Shown: positions 26,601 to 35,528 of the stretch, piece after piece
Layout of the letters: each line of letters opens with the position of its first letter
How positions within the stretch are numbered: the stretch's first letter is position 1
NCBI RefSeq assembly: GCF_000444995.1
Contig: NC_022041.1
Span: 3,103,501-3,167,500 of the forward strand
DNA: 64,000 nt
DNA from: Paracoccus aminophilus JCM 7686
GTDB lineage: Bacteria > Pseudomonadota > Alphaproteobacteria > Rhodobacterales > Rhodobacteraceae
Direction of reading: 5' to 3'
Position numbers and translations under genes: made by a program
Notes under the pieces: generated by a model
Database searches by the model: none
What the model was told of the DNA's origin: nothing
Seen by the model: only the letters and a program-made list of their open reading frames with translations

Positions 26601-28276
26601 TGGAGGAGATCCTTCTTGAGAGGCGCGTCGACGTTGAAATCACCGGTCATTTGCGGGCTAAGACCGGCATTGCGCAACCGTTGCAGGAAGCGCCCGATGC
26701 CGGTGAGATCGCGGGTTTCCAGAGGCTCGGTGATCTCCTCGGGATTGCCGTCCAGCGCCTGCACCACCGATTGCAGACCGCCCATCGGACGCGCGGTGAA
26801 ATCGGCAAGATCCCACATCCGGACGCGCGCCTTCAGCCAGACCGATTGCAGAATCGCGACCTGCTCGACCTCGGTGCGCTGCAACTGGGCGGCGATCCGG
26901 CGGATGTCGTCAAAGGGCATCCCGGAGTTCAGCAAGGGCACCGCCCAAGCCCCGGTGATGACAAAGATCCGCGCATTCGGATCGGTCGCCATGAACCAGT
27001 TCAGCGTTTGCACATCGCGCGGGCTGTGCTGGAAGACCTGAAGCCGCATGGTGATGCGCACGAGATTGGCCAGAAAGCCGCGCTGATCGAGATCGCGCAG
27101 CGCGGCACTGGTCGAAAGCGCCCCCGGCCCGACCTCGCGCCGCCCCGCGAATTCGACCTTTTCGCGCGCGAAAAGATGGCCATGCACATCGGCATTCACA
27201 TGCAGCGCCAGCCAGTTCTCGAAATCCGGGAAGAGGTCGCTGAAGCCGTGAAATACCGCATAGACGCGGCTGGTCTTGCCGTTTTCGCGGTCCTTGAGTG
27301 GGAAGCGGCTTTGCATGTAAAGCCCGGCGCGGCCCAAATCGCGCCGCTCGACCGCGCGGTTGATCAGCCGCCCGAGGCGCGCGGGCTGCGGTTCCGCCGC
27401 CGAGGGCCAGACCAGAATCGGGCGCGGGAAATAGCTGTAAAGCCCATGCGCGCGCGGCCAGATCTTGCGCGCCACGAAACAGCCCGATTCCTCGAGCATC
27501 TGCTTGTGGTCATCGTAGAAAATATAGGGTTTGCCCTGCCCGTCGAACTTCGCCAGCGTCAGCGAGCGGCTTTCGATCTGGGTCGAATGCCGCCGCGCCA
27601 AAGTCTGGAAATAGCTCTCATCCGGGATCCAGACCTGCGCGAAATAATTGTCGAACTCGGCCCGGCGCGGATCGGTCAGGATGGCCGAGAGCGTCTGGCG
27701 CGTCAGGCACCACCATTGCGAGCCAAGATGCGGCACGATCCCCTCGGGGATGCGGCGGCGCAGCCGGAAGCGGCGTTGGAAATTGACGTAGCTGTCAAAA
27801 AGCTTGCGATTGCGCCGGAACGAGAAGGGAAAGCGCATGGTGAAACGCTCTTCATTCAGCCCGCCGACGGTCCAGCCGACATCCTCGGCGGTGACGCTTT
27901 CGATGAAATCACGCCGCGGCCTGCGCGAGAGATAGGCGACCAGATCGGCAATCGGGCGCAAAGGCAGGCAAGAGCCCGAAACCAGCATCACATGGGTGAC
28001 GTGATCAAAGCGGTCCAACAGCAGCGCGGTCGCGTCAATCGTTGCCTCGACCAGCCCGAACATGCCCCATTCGCAGGGCCTGCGCCGGCAGAAGACGACC
28101 TCCTTGAGATCCGAAAGCTCGGCCTGCATCTGATCGACCTCGGACTGGCGCGCCCGGGCGTCGATATGGATCGAGACCGCCGCACCGCCCTTTGCCCAGA
28201 TCCGCACCATCCGCGCCGCGATATGCAGCCCGTCATGGCACAGCATCGCAATCCCAAGCTTGACCCTTGTGCTCAT
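26597..28276 (-). CDS. Core-2/I-branching-type (GT14) glycosyltransferase with DUF5928-like C-terminus
   Basis: 559 residues. The first about 270 are a Core-2/I-branching domain like that of beta-1,6-GlcNAc transferases and protein xylosyltransferases: IHIDARA, HVMLVSGSCLPLRP, GSQWWCLTRQT and WIPDESYFQTL (the PDE catalytic region). The remaining about 290 residues form the C-terminal extension that, as I recall, is catalogued as DUF5928 in Rhodobacterales; it has no activity that I can name. No signal peptide or membrane helix, so it probably acts in the cytoplasm. It overlaps both neighbours by four bases (ATGA, GTGA), so the three genes are translated as a unit. Confidence 0.82.
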   Translation of the reverse strand: MSTRVKLGIAMLCHDGLHIAARMVRIWAKGGAAVSIHIDARARQSEVDQMQAELSDLKEVVFCRRRPCEWGMFGLVEATIDATALLLDRFDHVTHVMLVSGSCLPLRPIADLVAYLSRRPRRDFIESVTAEDVGWTVGGLNEERFTMRFPFSFRRNRKLFDSYVNFQRRFRLRRRIPEGIVPHLGSQWWCLTRQTLSAILTDPRRAEFDNYFAQVWIPDESYFQTLARRHSTQIESRSLTLAKFDGQGKPYIFYDDHKQMLEESGCFVARKIWPRAHGLYSYFPRPILVWPSAAEPQPARLGRLINRAVERRDLGRAGLYMQSRFPLKDRENGKTSRVYAVFHGFSDLFPDFENWLALHVNADVHGHLFAREKVEFAGRREVGPGALSTSAALRDLDQRGFLANLVRITMRLQVFQHSPRDVQTLNWFMATDPNARIFVITGAWAVPLLNSGMPFDDIRRIAAQLQRTEVEQVAILQSVWLKARVRMWDLADFTARPMGGLQSVVQALDGNPEEITEPLETRDLTGIGRFLQRLRNAGLSPQMTGDFNVDAPLKKDLLQ

Positions 28277-29298
28277 GCCCAGTTCCCCTTGGACATGAGG
28301 CCCAGATCTTCGAGCTGGTGCCAGTCATAGAACTCGCGCGATTCCTCGCACCAGAGGTCAATCTGATCCTGCAACCCGGCCTGATAGGCGCGGTATTCCT
28401 GCGAATTGGCGTAATGCTGCTGACGGTTGAGCTCTTCGCTCGATTTCTCGACGAAGGTCGACAGGAATTTCATATGCAGCAGACAGCCCGAGGCCTTTTC
28501 TCCGCCGTTTTCATCATAGACGAGATTGAGCGAGCGCGGCAGCAGCATATGGGTCGAGCTGGCATAGACAAAGCTTCTTTCCCAGCGCACCAGCGGGATC
28601 TTGTTCAGCGCCGGACCCTTTTCGGGCTCATCGGCAAAGAAGGCGCGCGCGCGCGGACCGCCCTGAATCCAGAGATTGCCGAACTCGCCATTCTTGCGGA
28701 TCGCGTAATTGGCCGGGTCGAACCAGCGCGCGATTTCCAGCGGATTGCGCCCCTCGCGGTAAGGCTCGGCGGCAATCGGCCCCTTGGGATACATGTCGAG
28801 CAGCATCGCCGAGAAGCTTTTGATCGCCGAGGCATCCATCCAATCCGTGAGCGCGCGCAGCGGTCGGGTGTCGCAATGCGGATAGACCAGAAACTCGTCG
28901 GGATCGACGGTCAGGCACCAATGGCCACGCCCATAGCGGTGCAACAGCCAGTTGATCCAATCCATGCCGAAGCGCGAATTCTTGTAGCTGGCCTTGGTCA
29001 CCCAGACCGAGGCATCGGGCTGGCTGGCCATGAACTCGCGGCTGCCATCGTCGGAATCATTATCGACAACGAGAAAATGCTGAATTCCCATCTCGCGGTA
29101 ATATTCGACGAAATAGGGCAGACGCACCCGCTCGTTGCGCAGAGTCACGAAGAGGAGCAGCTGGCCCTTGCGGATTTTCGCGGTGTTGTCCGAGACGGAT
29201 TTGAGACGGCGATGGCGACGAATAGCCCGCCCAAGCAGGTATTGCCTGAGCGTGCGGAGTTTAACTTTGCGCTTTATCTGTCTGAATATGCGCGACAC
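28273..29298 (-). CDS. Glycosyltransferase, GT2 fold (Glyco_tranf_2_4 type)
   Basis: 341 residues. A GT-A fold with LLFVTLRNERVRLPYFVEYYREMGIQHFLVVDNDSDDGS, where NDSDDGS is the nucleotide-sugar part, and WCLTVDPDEFLVYPH containing the DxD-like metal site. This type is common in rhodobacterial polysaccharide loci and is related to GT92. Sugar and linkage are unknown. The N-terminal 40 residues are strongly basic (KRKVKLRTLRQYLLGRAIRRHRR) and may contact the membrane. The start is GTG with GAGG upstream, 29 bases after the GT4 stop; it overlaps the next gene by four bases. Confidence 0.84.
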   Translation of the reverse strand: MSRIFRQIKRKVKLRTLRQYLLGRAIRRHRRLKSVSDNTAKIRKGQLLLFVTLRNERVRLPYFVEYYREMGIQHFLVVDNDSDDGSREFMASQPDASVWVTKASYKNSRFGMDWINWLLHRYGRGHWCLTVDPDEFLVYPHCDTRPLRALTDWMDASAIKSFSAMLLDMYPKGPIAAEPYREGRNPLEIARWFDPANYAIRKNGEFGNLWIQGGPRARAFFADEPEKGPALNKIPLVRWERSFVYASSTHMLLPRSLNLVYDENGGEKASGCLLHMKFLSTFVEKSSEELNRQQHYANSQEYRAYQAGLQDQIDLWCEESREFYDWHQLEDLGLMSKGNWA

Positions 29299-29327
29299 GG
29301 CCTCAACCTCTCAGTGAGTTTGATAGA

Positions 29328-30557
29328 CTAGTCACGCAGATCCAGCAATGCGCGCTGGACCTGATCAAAGTGGCTTGGCCAATCGGGAATCTCGCGCGGC
29401 GCGAGCCGCTGGATCGGCGTTTGCGCCATGGCCGCGACGGCCTCGGCCCAAGCCTCTGGCTCATCGGGCGACAGATAGCGCGCCCAATCGCCCAAAAGCT
29501 CGCGCGTCGAGGGCAAGGGCGATGCGAGAACCGGCAGGCCAAGGCGGGCGGCCTCGATCAGCGGCAGGCCAAAACCCTCGGCCCGGCTGGGCATCAAAAG
29601 CGCATGGGCCCGCTCCATCAGCGCGGCGACCTCCCCATCGCCGAGATCGCCGAATTCCTGCACCGCCGCCCCCGCAGGCAAGTGATCGAGACGCGCGAAA
29701 ACCGCGTGATTTTCCCAGCCGCGCCGCCCGATGATCAGCAGCCGCGGCAGATCCGCGACAGGGAGGCGCTTGGCCAGAAGCGCCCAGGCATCCAGCAAGA
29801 CGGCATGGTTCTTGCGCGGCTCGATCGTGCCAAGCGCGATGAACATCGGCCGCGTCAGATCGAGACCCGGCGGCAAGGCGGCAGAATCGGCAGGGACCGG
29901 GCGGGCGCCAATCGGCGTGACCGCAATCGGCGCCCGCCCGTGCACCGCAAGCCTGCCGCGCCACAGCGCAATTTGCGCGGCGCTGGCCTTGGACACGGTG
30001 AGGACCAGATCGGCCATGCCCGCCGCCACGGCGAAACGGTCGCGAAACTTCTCGCTCTGACCCTGACGGGTGAATTCGGGGTGGTCGAGCGGGATCGTGT
30101 CATGGATCATCACGACGCGGCGCAGGCCCTGAAGCCCGGCGAACACCTCGCGTCGCCAATTGGCGTGGCCGAGATTGAGATAGGCTGCCTCTGCCCCAAG
30201 ATCGTGCAGCGCCTGCGCGGCAATCTTGCGAATAAAGCCGCGCTCGATCCGCAGCGCGTGGGCCGCCAAGACGCGGGTGGCACGATCCTTCAACGCCGTC
30301 CGGCCCGCCAAGCGATCGAGAAGCCCCGGCGCGGGCAGATCCGCGACCGCACCCTCGATCCAGTCGAGCAAAAGCGCGCCCGCCGTGGCGGGCAGCAAGG
30401 CCTGACCTCGCGGCACCCGGCAGAGCAGCAGATGCGGTTTGCCTTGGAGATGGCGCAGCCATTCCAGCTCGACCCGGTCGATGCCGGTCAGCGGTCCGCC
30501 ACCAAGGCGTGAGACCAGCCTTGAGATGTCGAGCAGGATCCCCGGCTCAGCGGGCAT
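29328..30557 (-). CDS. Glycosyltransferase family 4 (GT-B fold)
   Basis: 409 residues from the ATG at 30557; a GTG two codons earlier is an alternative. The C-terminal donor half shows the GT4 pattern FIALGTIEPRKNHAVLLDAW, then LLIIGRRGWEN and MPSRAEGFGLPLIEAARLGLPVLAS (the E-x7-E retaining motif). The N-terminal acceptor half has GGGPLTGIDRVELEWLRHL and MIHDTIPLDHPEF. The pattern resembles mannosyl- or rhamnosyl-type transferases of capsule and O-antigen loci, but the sugar is not decided. It overlaps the galE end by about 11 bases, so it is translated with galE. Confidence 0.85.
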   Translation of the reverse strand: MPAEPGILLDISRLVSRLGGGPLTGIDRVELEWLRHLQGKPHLLLCRVPRGQALLPATAGALLLDWIEGAVADLPAPGLLDRLAGRTALKDRATRVLAAHALRIERGFIRKIAAQALHDLGAEAAYLNLGHANWRREVFAGLQGLRRVVMIHDTIPLDHPEFTRQGQSEKFRDRFAVAAGMADLVLTVSKASAAQIALWRGRLAVHGRAPIAVTPIGARPVPADSAALPPGLDLTRPMFIALGTIEPRKNHAVLLDAWALLAKRLPVADLPRLLIIGRRGWENHAVFARLDHLPAGAAVQEFGDLGDGEVAALMERAHALLMPSRAEGFGLPLIEAARLGLPVLASPLPSTRELLGDWARYLSPDEPEAWAEAVAAMAQTPIQRLAPREIPDWPSHFDQVQRALLDLRD

Positions 30558-31542
30558 ATCCACCGGACTGATGCCAACGCCAGGCGTCGCGCACCATTTG
30601 CGCCATGGTCGAGCGCTCTGGCTGCCAGCCCAGCAAGGCCCGCGCCTTTTCGCTGCCCGAAACCAGCTTCACCGCATCGCCCGCCCGGCGCGGTCCCTCG
30701 TGATAGGGCACTTCGCGGTTGGTGATATGGTGCGACTGGTTGATCACTTCGCGCACGGAAAAACCGTTGCCGGTGCCGAGACAAAAGACCTCGACCCCCG
30801 GTGCGACCTTGTCCGCTTGCAGATGCTTGAGCCCAAGGACATGGGCCTCGACCAGATCCATGACATGGACATAGTCGCGGATGCAGGTGCCATCTTCTGT
30901 CGGATAATCCGTGCCAAAGATCGTCAGCTCGCCGCGCTTGCCCTCGATCGCATCGAGGATCAGCGGGATGAGATGAGTCTCGGGCTGATGGAACTCGCCG
31001 ACCTCAGCCTCCGGATCGCCGCCCGCGACGTTGAAATAGCGAAAGATCACCGAGCGCAGCCCGTCGGAGGCGCCGAAATCCTTCAGCATATCCTCGATCG
31101 CGCGCTTGGAGGCGCCGTAGGCATTGATCGGCGCCTGCGCGGTGGTTTCATCGAGCATCACCCCGTCCTGATCGCCGTAAGTGGCGCAGGTCGAGGAGAA
31201 GACGAAATCGCGAATCCCGGCCGCCAGGGTCGCCTCGATCAGATTGAGCGAGCCGCCGACATTGGTGCGCCAGTATTTCCCCGGCTCGCGCATCGATTCG
31301 CCGACCTGGCTGAGGGCTGCGAAATGCATCACCGCGACCGGTTGGTGGAGGGCCAGAACCTCGTCGATGCGGGCTCGGTCGAGCAGGTCGCCCTGCTCGA
31401 AGGGACCGAACTTCACGGCCTCGCGCCAGCCGGTGCACAGATTGTCGAAGGTGACCGGCTCAAAGCCGGCCGCCTTCAGCGCCTTGCAGGCATGCGAGCC
31501 GATATAGCCCGCGCCCCCCGTGACCAGAACCTTCGGAGCCAT
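30547..31542 (-). CDS. galE: UDP-glucose 4-epimerase
   Basis: 331 residues, extended SDR. NAD site VTGGAGYIGSHACKALK at the N-terminus, catalytic Thr/Ser region FSSTCATYGDQDG and YGASK (Tyr-x3-Lys), followed by RYFNVAGGDPEAEVGE, the GalE signature. It interconverts UDP-glucose and UDP-galactose. The frame is open 42 codons further upstream into galU, but the ATG at 31542, two bases after the galU stop, starts exactly at the Rossmann motif. It works with GalU next to it to feed the glycosyltransferases in the operon. Confidence 0.94.
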   Translation of the reverse strand: MAPKVLVTGGAGYIGSHACKALKAAGFEPVTFDNLCTGWREAVKFGPFEQGDLLDRARIDEVLALHQPVAVMHFAALSQVGESMREPGKYWRTNVGGSLNLIEATLAAGIRDFVFSSTCATYGDQDGVMLDETTAQAPINAYGASKRAIEDMLKDFGASDGLRSVIFRYFNVAGGDPEAEVGEFHQPETHLIPLILDAIEGKRGELTIFGTDYPTEDGTCIRDYVHVMDLVEAHVLGLKHLQADKVAPGVEVFCLGTGNGFSVREVINQSHHITNREVPYHEGPRRAGDAVKLVSGSEKARALLGWQPERSTMAQMVRDAWRWHQSGGYAR

Positions 31543-31544
31543 GA

Positions 31545-32435
31545 TTACTCGGCGGCTTTGCGGATCGCGGCCAGATCGGTCAGGTAATCGCCGAATTCGT
31601 CGCGCAGCTCTTCGCGCGCCAGACCGAAGGCGACCGTTGCCTGCAGGAAGCCCGCTTTCGAGCCGCAATCGAAGCGCTGACCGCGGAAGCGCAGGCCGAA
31701 GACATCGCGACCTTCCTCGATCTCGTCAGCAATCGCATCGGTCAGCTGGATTTCCCCGCCCGAGCCCTGACGCAGCTTGTTGAGGTTGTTCATCACCGTC
31801 GGCGCAAGAATATAGCGGCCGATCACGGCCAGGTTCGACGGCGGATCGGATTGCGGCTTTTCGACCATGCCCTTGGCGCGCACGATGGCACCCATGTCTT
31901 CGGCCACATCGAGCACGCCGTAGGACTTGGTCTTCTCGGGCGCGACTTCCATCGTGGCGACCATGCTGCCGCCGGTCTCGTGATAGGCTTCGACCATCTG
32001 CTGCAGGCAAGGCGGTTCGCCCATGATGACGTCATCGGTCAGGATCACGGCGAAGGGCTCGTCGCCGACCAGACGGCGCGCGCACCAGACCGCATGGCCA
32101 AGGCCAAGCGCCTTGTGCTGGCGGATATAGGCGATCGCGCCCGATTCCATATTGGTCGAGCGCAGGATGTCGAGAAGCTCGGTCTTGCCCGATTTCTTCA
32201 GCGTCGCCTCAAGCTCATGGGCGTGATCGAAGTAATCCTCTAGCGCGCCTTTGCCGCGCGAAGTCACGAAGATGAATTCGGTGATACCGGCGGCGCGCGC
32301 TTCGTCGATCGCATATTGGATCAGAGGCCGGTCAACCAAAGTCATGATCTCTTTGGGAATGCTCTTCGTTGCAGGCAGGAAACGCGTCCCAAGCCCGGCA
32401 ACGGGGAAAATGGCTTTTGTGACCTTACGCGTCAT
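31545..32435 (-). CDS. galU: UTP--glucose-1-phosphate uridylyltransferase
   Basis: 296 residues, bacterial UGPase. KAIFPVAGLGTRFLPATKSIPKE is the nucleotidyl-transfer loop, VDRPLIQYAIDEARAAGI and FAVILTDDVI (metal site) follow, and VEKPQSDPPSNLAVIGRYIL is the sugar-binding region. It makes UDP-glucose, the entry point for UDP-galactose and UDP-glucuronate. GAGGAG lies eight bases before the ATG. A gap of 76 bases to the GT2 gene upstream may hold an internal promoter: it is AT-rich, unlike the rest of the locus. It is followed directly by galE. Confidence 0.95.
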   Translation of the reverse strand: MTRKVTKAIFPVAGLGTRFLPATKSIPKEIMTLVDRPLIQYAIDEARAAGITEFIFVTSRGKGALEDYFDHAHELEATLKKSGKTELLDILRSTNMESGAIAYIRQHKALGLGHAVWCARRLVGDEPFAVILTDDVIMGEPPCLQQMVEAYHETGGSMVATMEVAPEKTKSYGVLDVAEDMGAIVRAKGMVEKPQSDPPSNLAVIGRYILAPTVMNNLNKLRQGSGGEIQLTDAIADEIEEGRDVFGLRFRGQRFDCGSKAGFLQATVAFGLAREELRDEFGDYLTDLAAIRKAAE

Positions 32436-32511
32436 TTAACTCACTCCTCATACTGTTTTCTTTCCCGAAAACAGACAGTCTCTGCGTCCATAACACCGAC
32501 TTTACATCATG

Positions 32512-33801
32512 TCAGTGATAAGTTTGGTTGTATTCGTCAGATTTGGTTCCGCCTGCTTTTTCAGTGAGATACCCCTCATCTGACGACAACCGGCGGACAA
32601 GCGCCCGTTCTGCGGCCTTTCGGCCCGCGAAAAGTGGCTGATTTTCGCCAAAACCGGCCCAAATTCCGCCTTTCTGCTCCCACCATCCACCGGCATGAAG
32701 GCCAAGGCGCGGCGGCAAGAACCCCGGCGACCACAGAATCACCCCGGCGATCCCGCCCGCCGCCACCGCCTGCGCGGCCGATCTGCGCAAGGCGCGCGCC
32801 TGCCAGTGCCAGCCGCTGAAGACCTGCGGCGCGACGCGGCGAGGGATGCGGGGGCCAAAGGGCAGAAACGGCAATGTTTCATGTGAGTCAGTCCCAATCG
32901 CTACCGGCGGCGCAGGCGGCGGGCAGTTTTGGCCCGCCTCGATCCCGCGCGCGAGCCCCGCGAGCAGCGGCGCGACGCCAAGCGGATCGAGCCGTCCCGC
33001 CACCATCAGCCGCAACAGCCGCTTGCGCTGGCGTCCGGCAAGATCGGGCATCTCGCCGCCATGACGCGCCACGAAAATCGCGGTTGAGCGGCCGATCGCG
33101 GTCAGATCCGAGGGCACGCCGCTTTGCGCCCGCACCGGACCCGCTGCCGCGCCATGGATCACCTCGGCTCTGGACAAGACGGCGGTCAGGGCTTGCGGAA
33201 AGCGCCGGGCGAGGCGCAGGTTCACGTCGCTTTCGTCGAGATGATAGGCAAAGGCCGGGTCAAAGCCGCCGATCTCGCGCAAAGCGGCGCGGCGAAAGGC
33301 GCAATTGGTGCCAAGCGTGCTGACCGGCGCGCCATTGGCGACGCCAAGCGCCCCGCTTTCGGCAATCGCAAAGGCCAGCCCATCGGCACCGATCCTCTCG
33401 CCCCGCGCCTGCCAGCGAAACCCGTCCGGGCCGCGCGTCCAGCCGGTCGCGGCGATGACGCGGGGATCGGTGAAGGCGCGGGCCAGACGGCTCGCCCAGC
33501 TTGGCAGCGCCAAAGCGTCATCGTCGATGAAAGCGATGATCTCGGCCCCCGCCGCCGCGATCCCGGCATTGCGCGCCGCAGAGATATTCGCCTCGTCAAA
33601 GGGGATGCGTTTGAGCGCAAGATCTGGGCGTAGATCGACCGAGCCGGGATCGGCCACGAGGATCACCTCGAAGGCGGGGTGATCCTGTTGCTCCAGCGCG
33701 GCAAGGCAAAAGCTCAGCCGGTCGCGGCGATGGCGCGAGACGATGACGATGCTGAGGCGCGGAGGATCTTGCTCCGCAGCCCCGGCCTCGGGCGCGGTCA
33801 A
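32512..33801 (-). CDS. Glycosyltransferase family 2
   Basis: About 429 residues. A GT-A domain at the N-terminus: LSIVIVSRHRRDRLSFCLAALEQQ, ISAARNAGIAAAGAEIIAFIDDDALALPSWASRL (DDD metal site) and GTNCAFRRAALREIGGFDPAF with YHLDESDVNLRLARR (ED-like catalytic region). The C-terminal 170 residues are Arg/Pro/Trp-rich and match nothing I know. No ATG or GTG fits the domain start; a TTG at 33801 overlaps the kdsB stop by four bases (TTGA) and begins LTAPEAGAAEQDPPRLSIV, so I take it as the start. Substrate unknown. Confidence 0.8.
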   Translation of the reverse strand: MTAPEAGAAEQDPPRLSIVIVSRHRRDRLSFCLAALEQQDHPAFEVILVADPGSVDLRPDLALKRIPFDEANISAARNAGIAAAGAEIIAFIDDDALALPSWASRLARAFTDPRVIAATGWTRGPDGFRWQARGERIGADGLAFAIAESGALGVANGAPVSTLGTNCAFRRAALREIGGFDPAFAYHLDESDVNLRLARRFPQALTAVLSRAEVIHGAAAGPVRAQSGVPSDLTAIGRSTAIFVARHGGEMPDLAGRQRKRLLRLMVAGRLDPLGVAPLLAGLARGIEAGQNCPPPAPPVAIGTDSHETLPFLPFGPRIPRRVAPQVFSGWHWQARALRRSAAQAVAAGGIAGVILWSPGFLPPRLGLHAGGWWEQKGGIWAGFGENQPLFAGRKAAERALVRRLSSDEGYLTEKAGGTKSDEYNQTYH

Positions 33802-34598
33802 TCGGCCCCCATCCGCTGCATCATCTCTTCGATCTTGGCGACATCGGTCGGGTTGTTGAGCTCCCAGAACTCGCGCCCGCGCGCCTCGACCTCGACGCAC
33901 AGCACCTTGCGCCCACGCTCAAGAAAGCGGAGCTGCTCGAGCCCTTCGAGAAGCTCGGTCCGGCCCTCGCCCCAGCCTGGGTATTCGGCCAGGGCCGCCG
34001 GGCGGTAGGCATAGACGCCGACATGGTGAAAGACCGGGGTCGGCGCATCGGCGGCGAAATCGCCCGCCGCGAAGGGGATCACCTCTTTCGAGAAATACAT
34101 CCCCCGCATGTCATGACCAAAGACCGCCGTGGTCCCGCCGACCCGACCCGCCGCGCGATCCGCGATCAGATCGGCGCGCATCCGGCCCGAGCATTGCAGC
34201 ACCGGCGTCGCGACATCGGCCCCAGCATCGCCGCGAAGCCCCGCGACCAGATCCTCGATGAACCATGCGGGCGTGAGCGGCGCATCGCCTTGCAGGTTGA
34301 CGACGATTTCGGGCGAAAGCCCAAGGTTCGCAATGGCTTCGGCGCAACGCTCGGTGCCATTGCGCGCCTCGGGAGAGGTCATCGCGACCTCGGCTCCGAA
34401 AGCTTCGGCATGATCGCGAATGCGAGCGTCGTCGGTCGCGACGATGACCCAGTCGATGCCCGCCACCGCCTGCGCCGCGTCCCAGCTGCGCCGGATCAGG
34501 CTTTTGGCCTCACCCGAGGCGCCAGTGAGCTCGACCAGCGGTTTGCCGGGATAGCGCGAGGATTGGTAACGCGCGGGGATAACGATGACGACGGACAT
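33798..34598 (-). CDS. kdsB: 3-deoxy-manno-octulosonate cytidylyltransferase (CMP-Kdo synthetase)
   Basis: 266 residues, slightly above the usual about 250. The N-terminus VVIVIPARYQSSRYPGKPLVEL is the CTP-binding loop; VVNLQGDAPLTPAW has the metal-binding Asp, where most KdsB proteins read NxQGDEP; GVYAYRPAAL and LEQLRFLERG near the end are typical. It activates Kdo as CMP-Kdo for the LPS core or a Kdo-containing capsule. Because it sits in a polysaccharide locus and has the DAP variant, it could be a capsule-type paralogue. It follows cysQ by three bases. Confidence 0.87.
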   Translation of the reverse strand: MSVVIVIPARYQSSRYPGKPLVELTGASGEAKSLIRRSWDAAQAVAGIDWVIVATDDARIRDHAEAFGAEVAMTSPEARNGTERCAEAIANLGLSPEIVVNLQGDAPLTPAWFIEDLVAGLRGDAGADVATPVLQCSGRMRADLIADRAAGRVGGTTAVFGHDMRGMYFSKEVIPFAAGDFAADAPTPVFHHVGVYAYRPAALAEYPGWGEGRTELLEGLEQLRFLERGRKVLCVEVEARGREFWELNNPTDVAKIEEMMQRMGAD

Positions 34599-34601
34599 GG
34601 C

Positions 34602-35399
34602 TCAGTCCTTGACCAGAAGGACGCCGGGCGCGAGAGCGATGAAGAACGGATTGCCAAAGCCCTCCTTGCCATAGGCGAGCGGGCTGTGATCGTCGAAATT
34701 CACAACCTTTCCGCCCGCCGCGCGCAAAACGGCGTCACCCGCTGCCGTATCCCACTCCATCGTGCGGCCAAGGCGCGGATAGAGATCAGCCTCGCCCGTC
34801 GCGACAAGGCAGAATTTGAGCGAGGAGCCCGCCGAAGTCATGTCGCGCACCGCATAGCGCGAGATGTAATCATCCGTCGCGGCATCGCGATGCGATTTCG
34901 AGGCGACGACCATCAGCGCGCGATTATCGACCGTGTGATTGACCCCGATCGGGGTGAGCTCGCCCGGAGCCTCGCCGAAGGGCCCCTTCTCCTCGACCGC
35001 GCCGCCTTCTGCGGTGGTGTAGAAAAGACGGCCCTTGGCCGGGGCATAGACCACGCCCAGAACCGGCGTGCCCTCGACGACATAAGCGATATTGACCGTG
35101 AAATCGCCGCGGCGCTGAACGAATTCCTTGGTCCCATCCAGCGGATCGACGATCAGAAAGGTCGCAACGCTTTGGCCATGCGTCGCGGCCTGCTCTTCGG
35201 TGACAAGGGCAATGTCGGGGAATGCTGCGCGCAGCCCCTCAGAGATCAGGCGATCGGCGGCCTCATCGGCCTCGGTCACGGGGGAGGCATCGGATTTGGA
35301 ACGGACCTCGAAATCCTCGGAACCGTAGATCTCCATGATCTTTTCGCCAGCCAGAAGCGCCAGCCGGCGCATTTCGGCGACCATTGGTTCAAATTGCAT
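34602..35399 (-). CDS. cysQ: 3'(2'),5'-bisphosphate nucleotidase CysQ
   Basis: 265 residues, inositol-monophosphatase-like fold. Metal-binding motifs: VTEEQAA (Glu), LIVDPLDGTKEFVQRRGDFTVNIA (D-P-L-D-G-T) and TMEWDTAAGDAVLRAAGG (WDxAAGD). It hydrolyses PAP, the by-product of PAPS-dependent sulfotransferases and of sulfate reduction. It is the first gene of the locus that ends with a sulfotransferase, which suits PAP removal. AAAGGA precedes the ATG at 35399; the frame extends 20 codons upstream without a better start. Divergent from the export permease. Confidence 0.92.
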   Translation of the reverse strand: MQFEPMVAEMRRLALLAGEKIMEIYGSEDFEVRSKSDASPVTEADEAADRLISEGLRAAFPDIALVTEEQAATHGQSVATFLIVDPLDGTKEFVQRRGDFTVNIAYVVEGTPVLGVVYAPAKGRLFYTTAEGGAVEEKGPFGEAPGELTPIGVNHTVDNRALMVVASKSHRDAATDDYISRYAVRDMTSAGSSLKFCLVATGEADLYPRLGRTMEWDTAAGDAVLRAAGGKVVNFDDHSPLAYGKEGFGNPFFIALAPGVLLVKD

Positions 35400-35528
35400 C
35401 CGTTTTCCTTTCGCGGCACGGCCTGCAAAGCCCGCGCCTGATTGAACCTGCGTTTGCACTCACTTATGATCGCCAGAACCGCTTTCGGCAAGCGCCGGGC
35501 ACCCCAAACGAGCGCGCGAATTCTGGTC

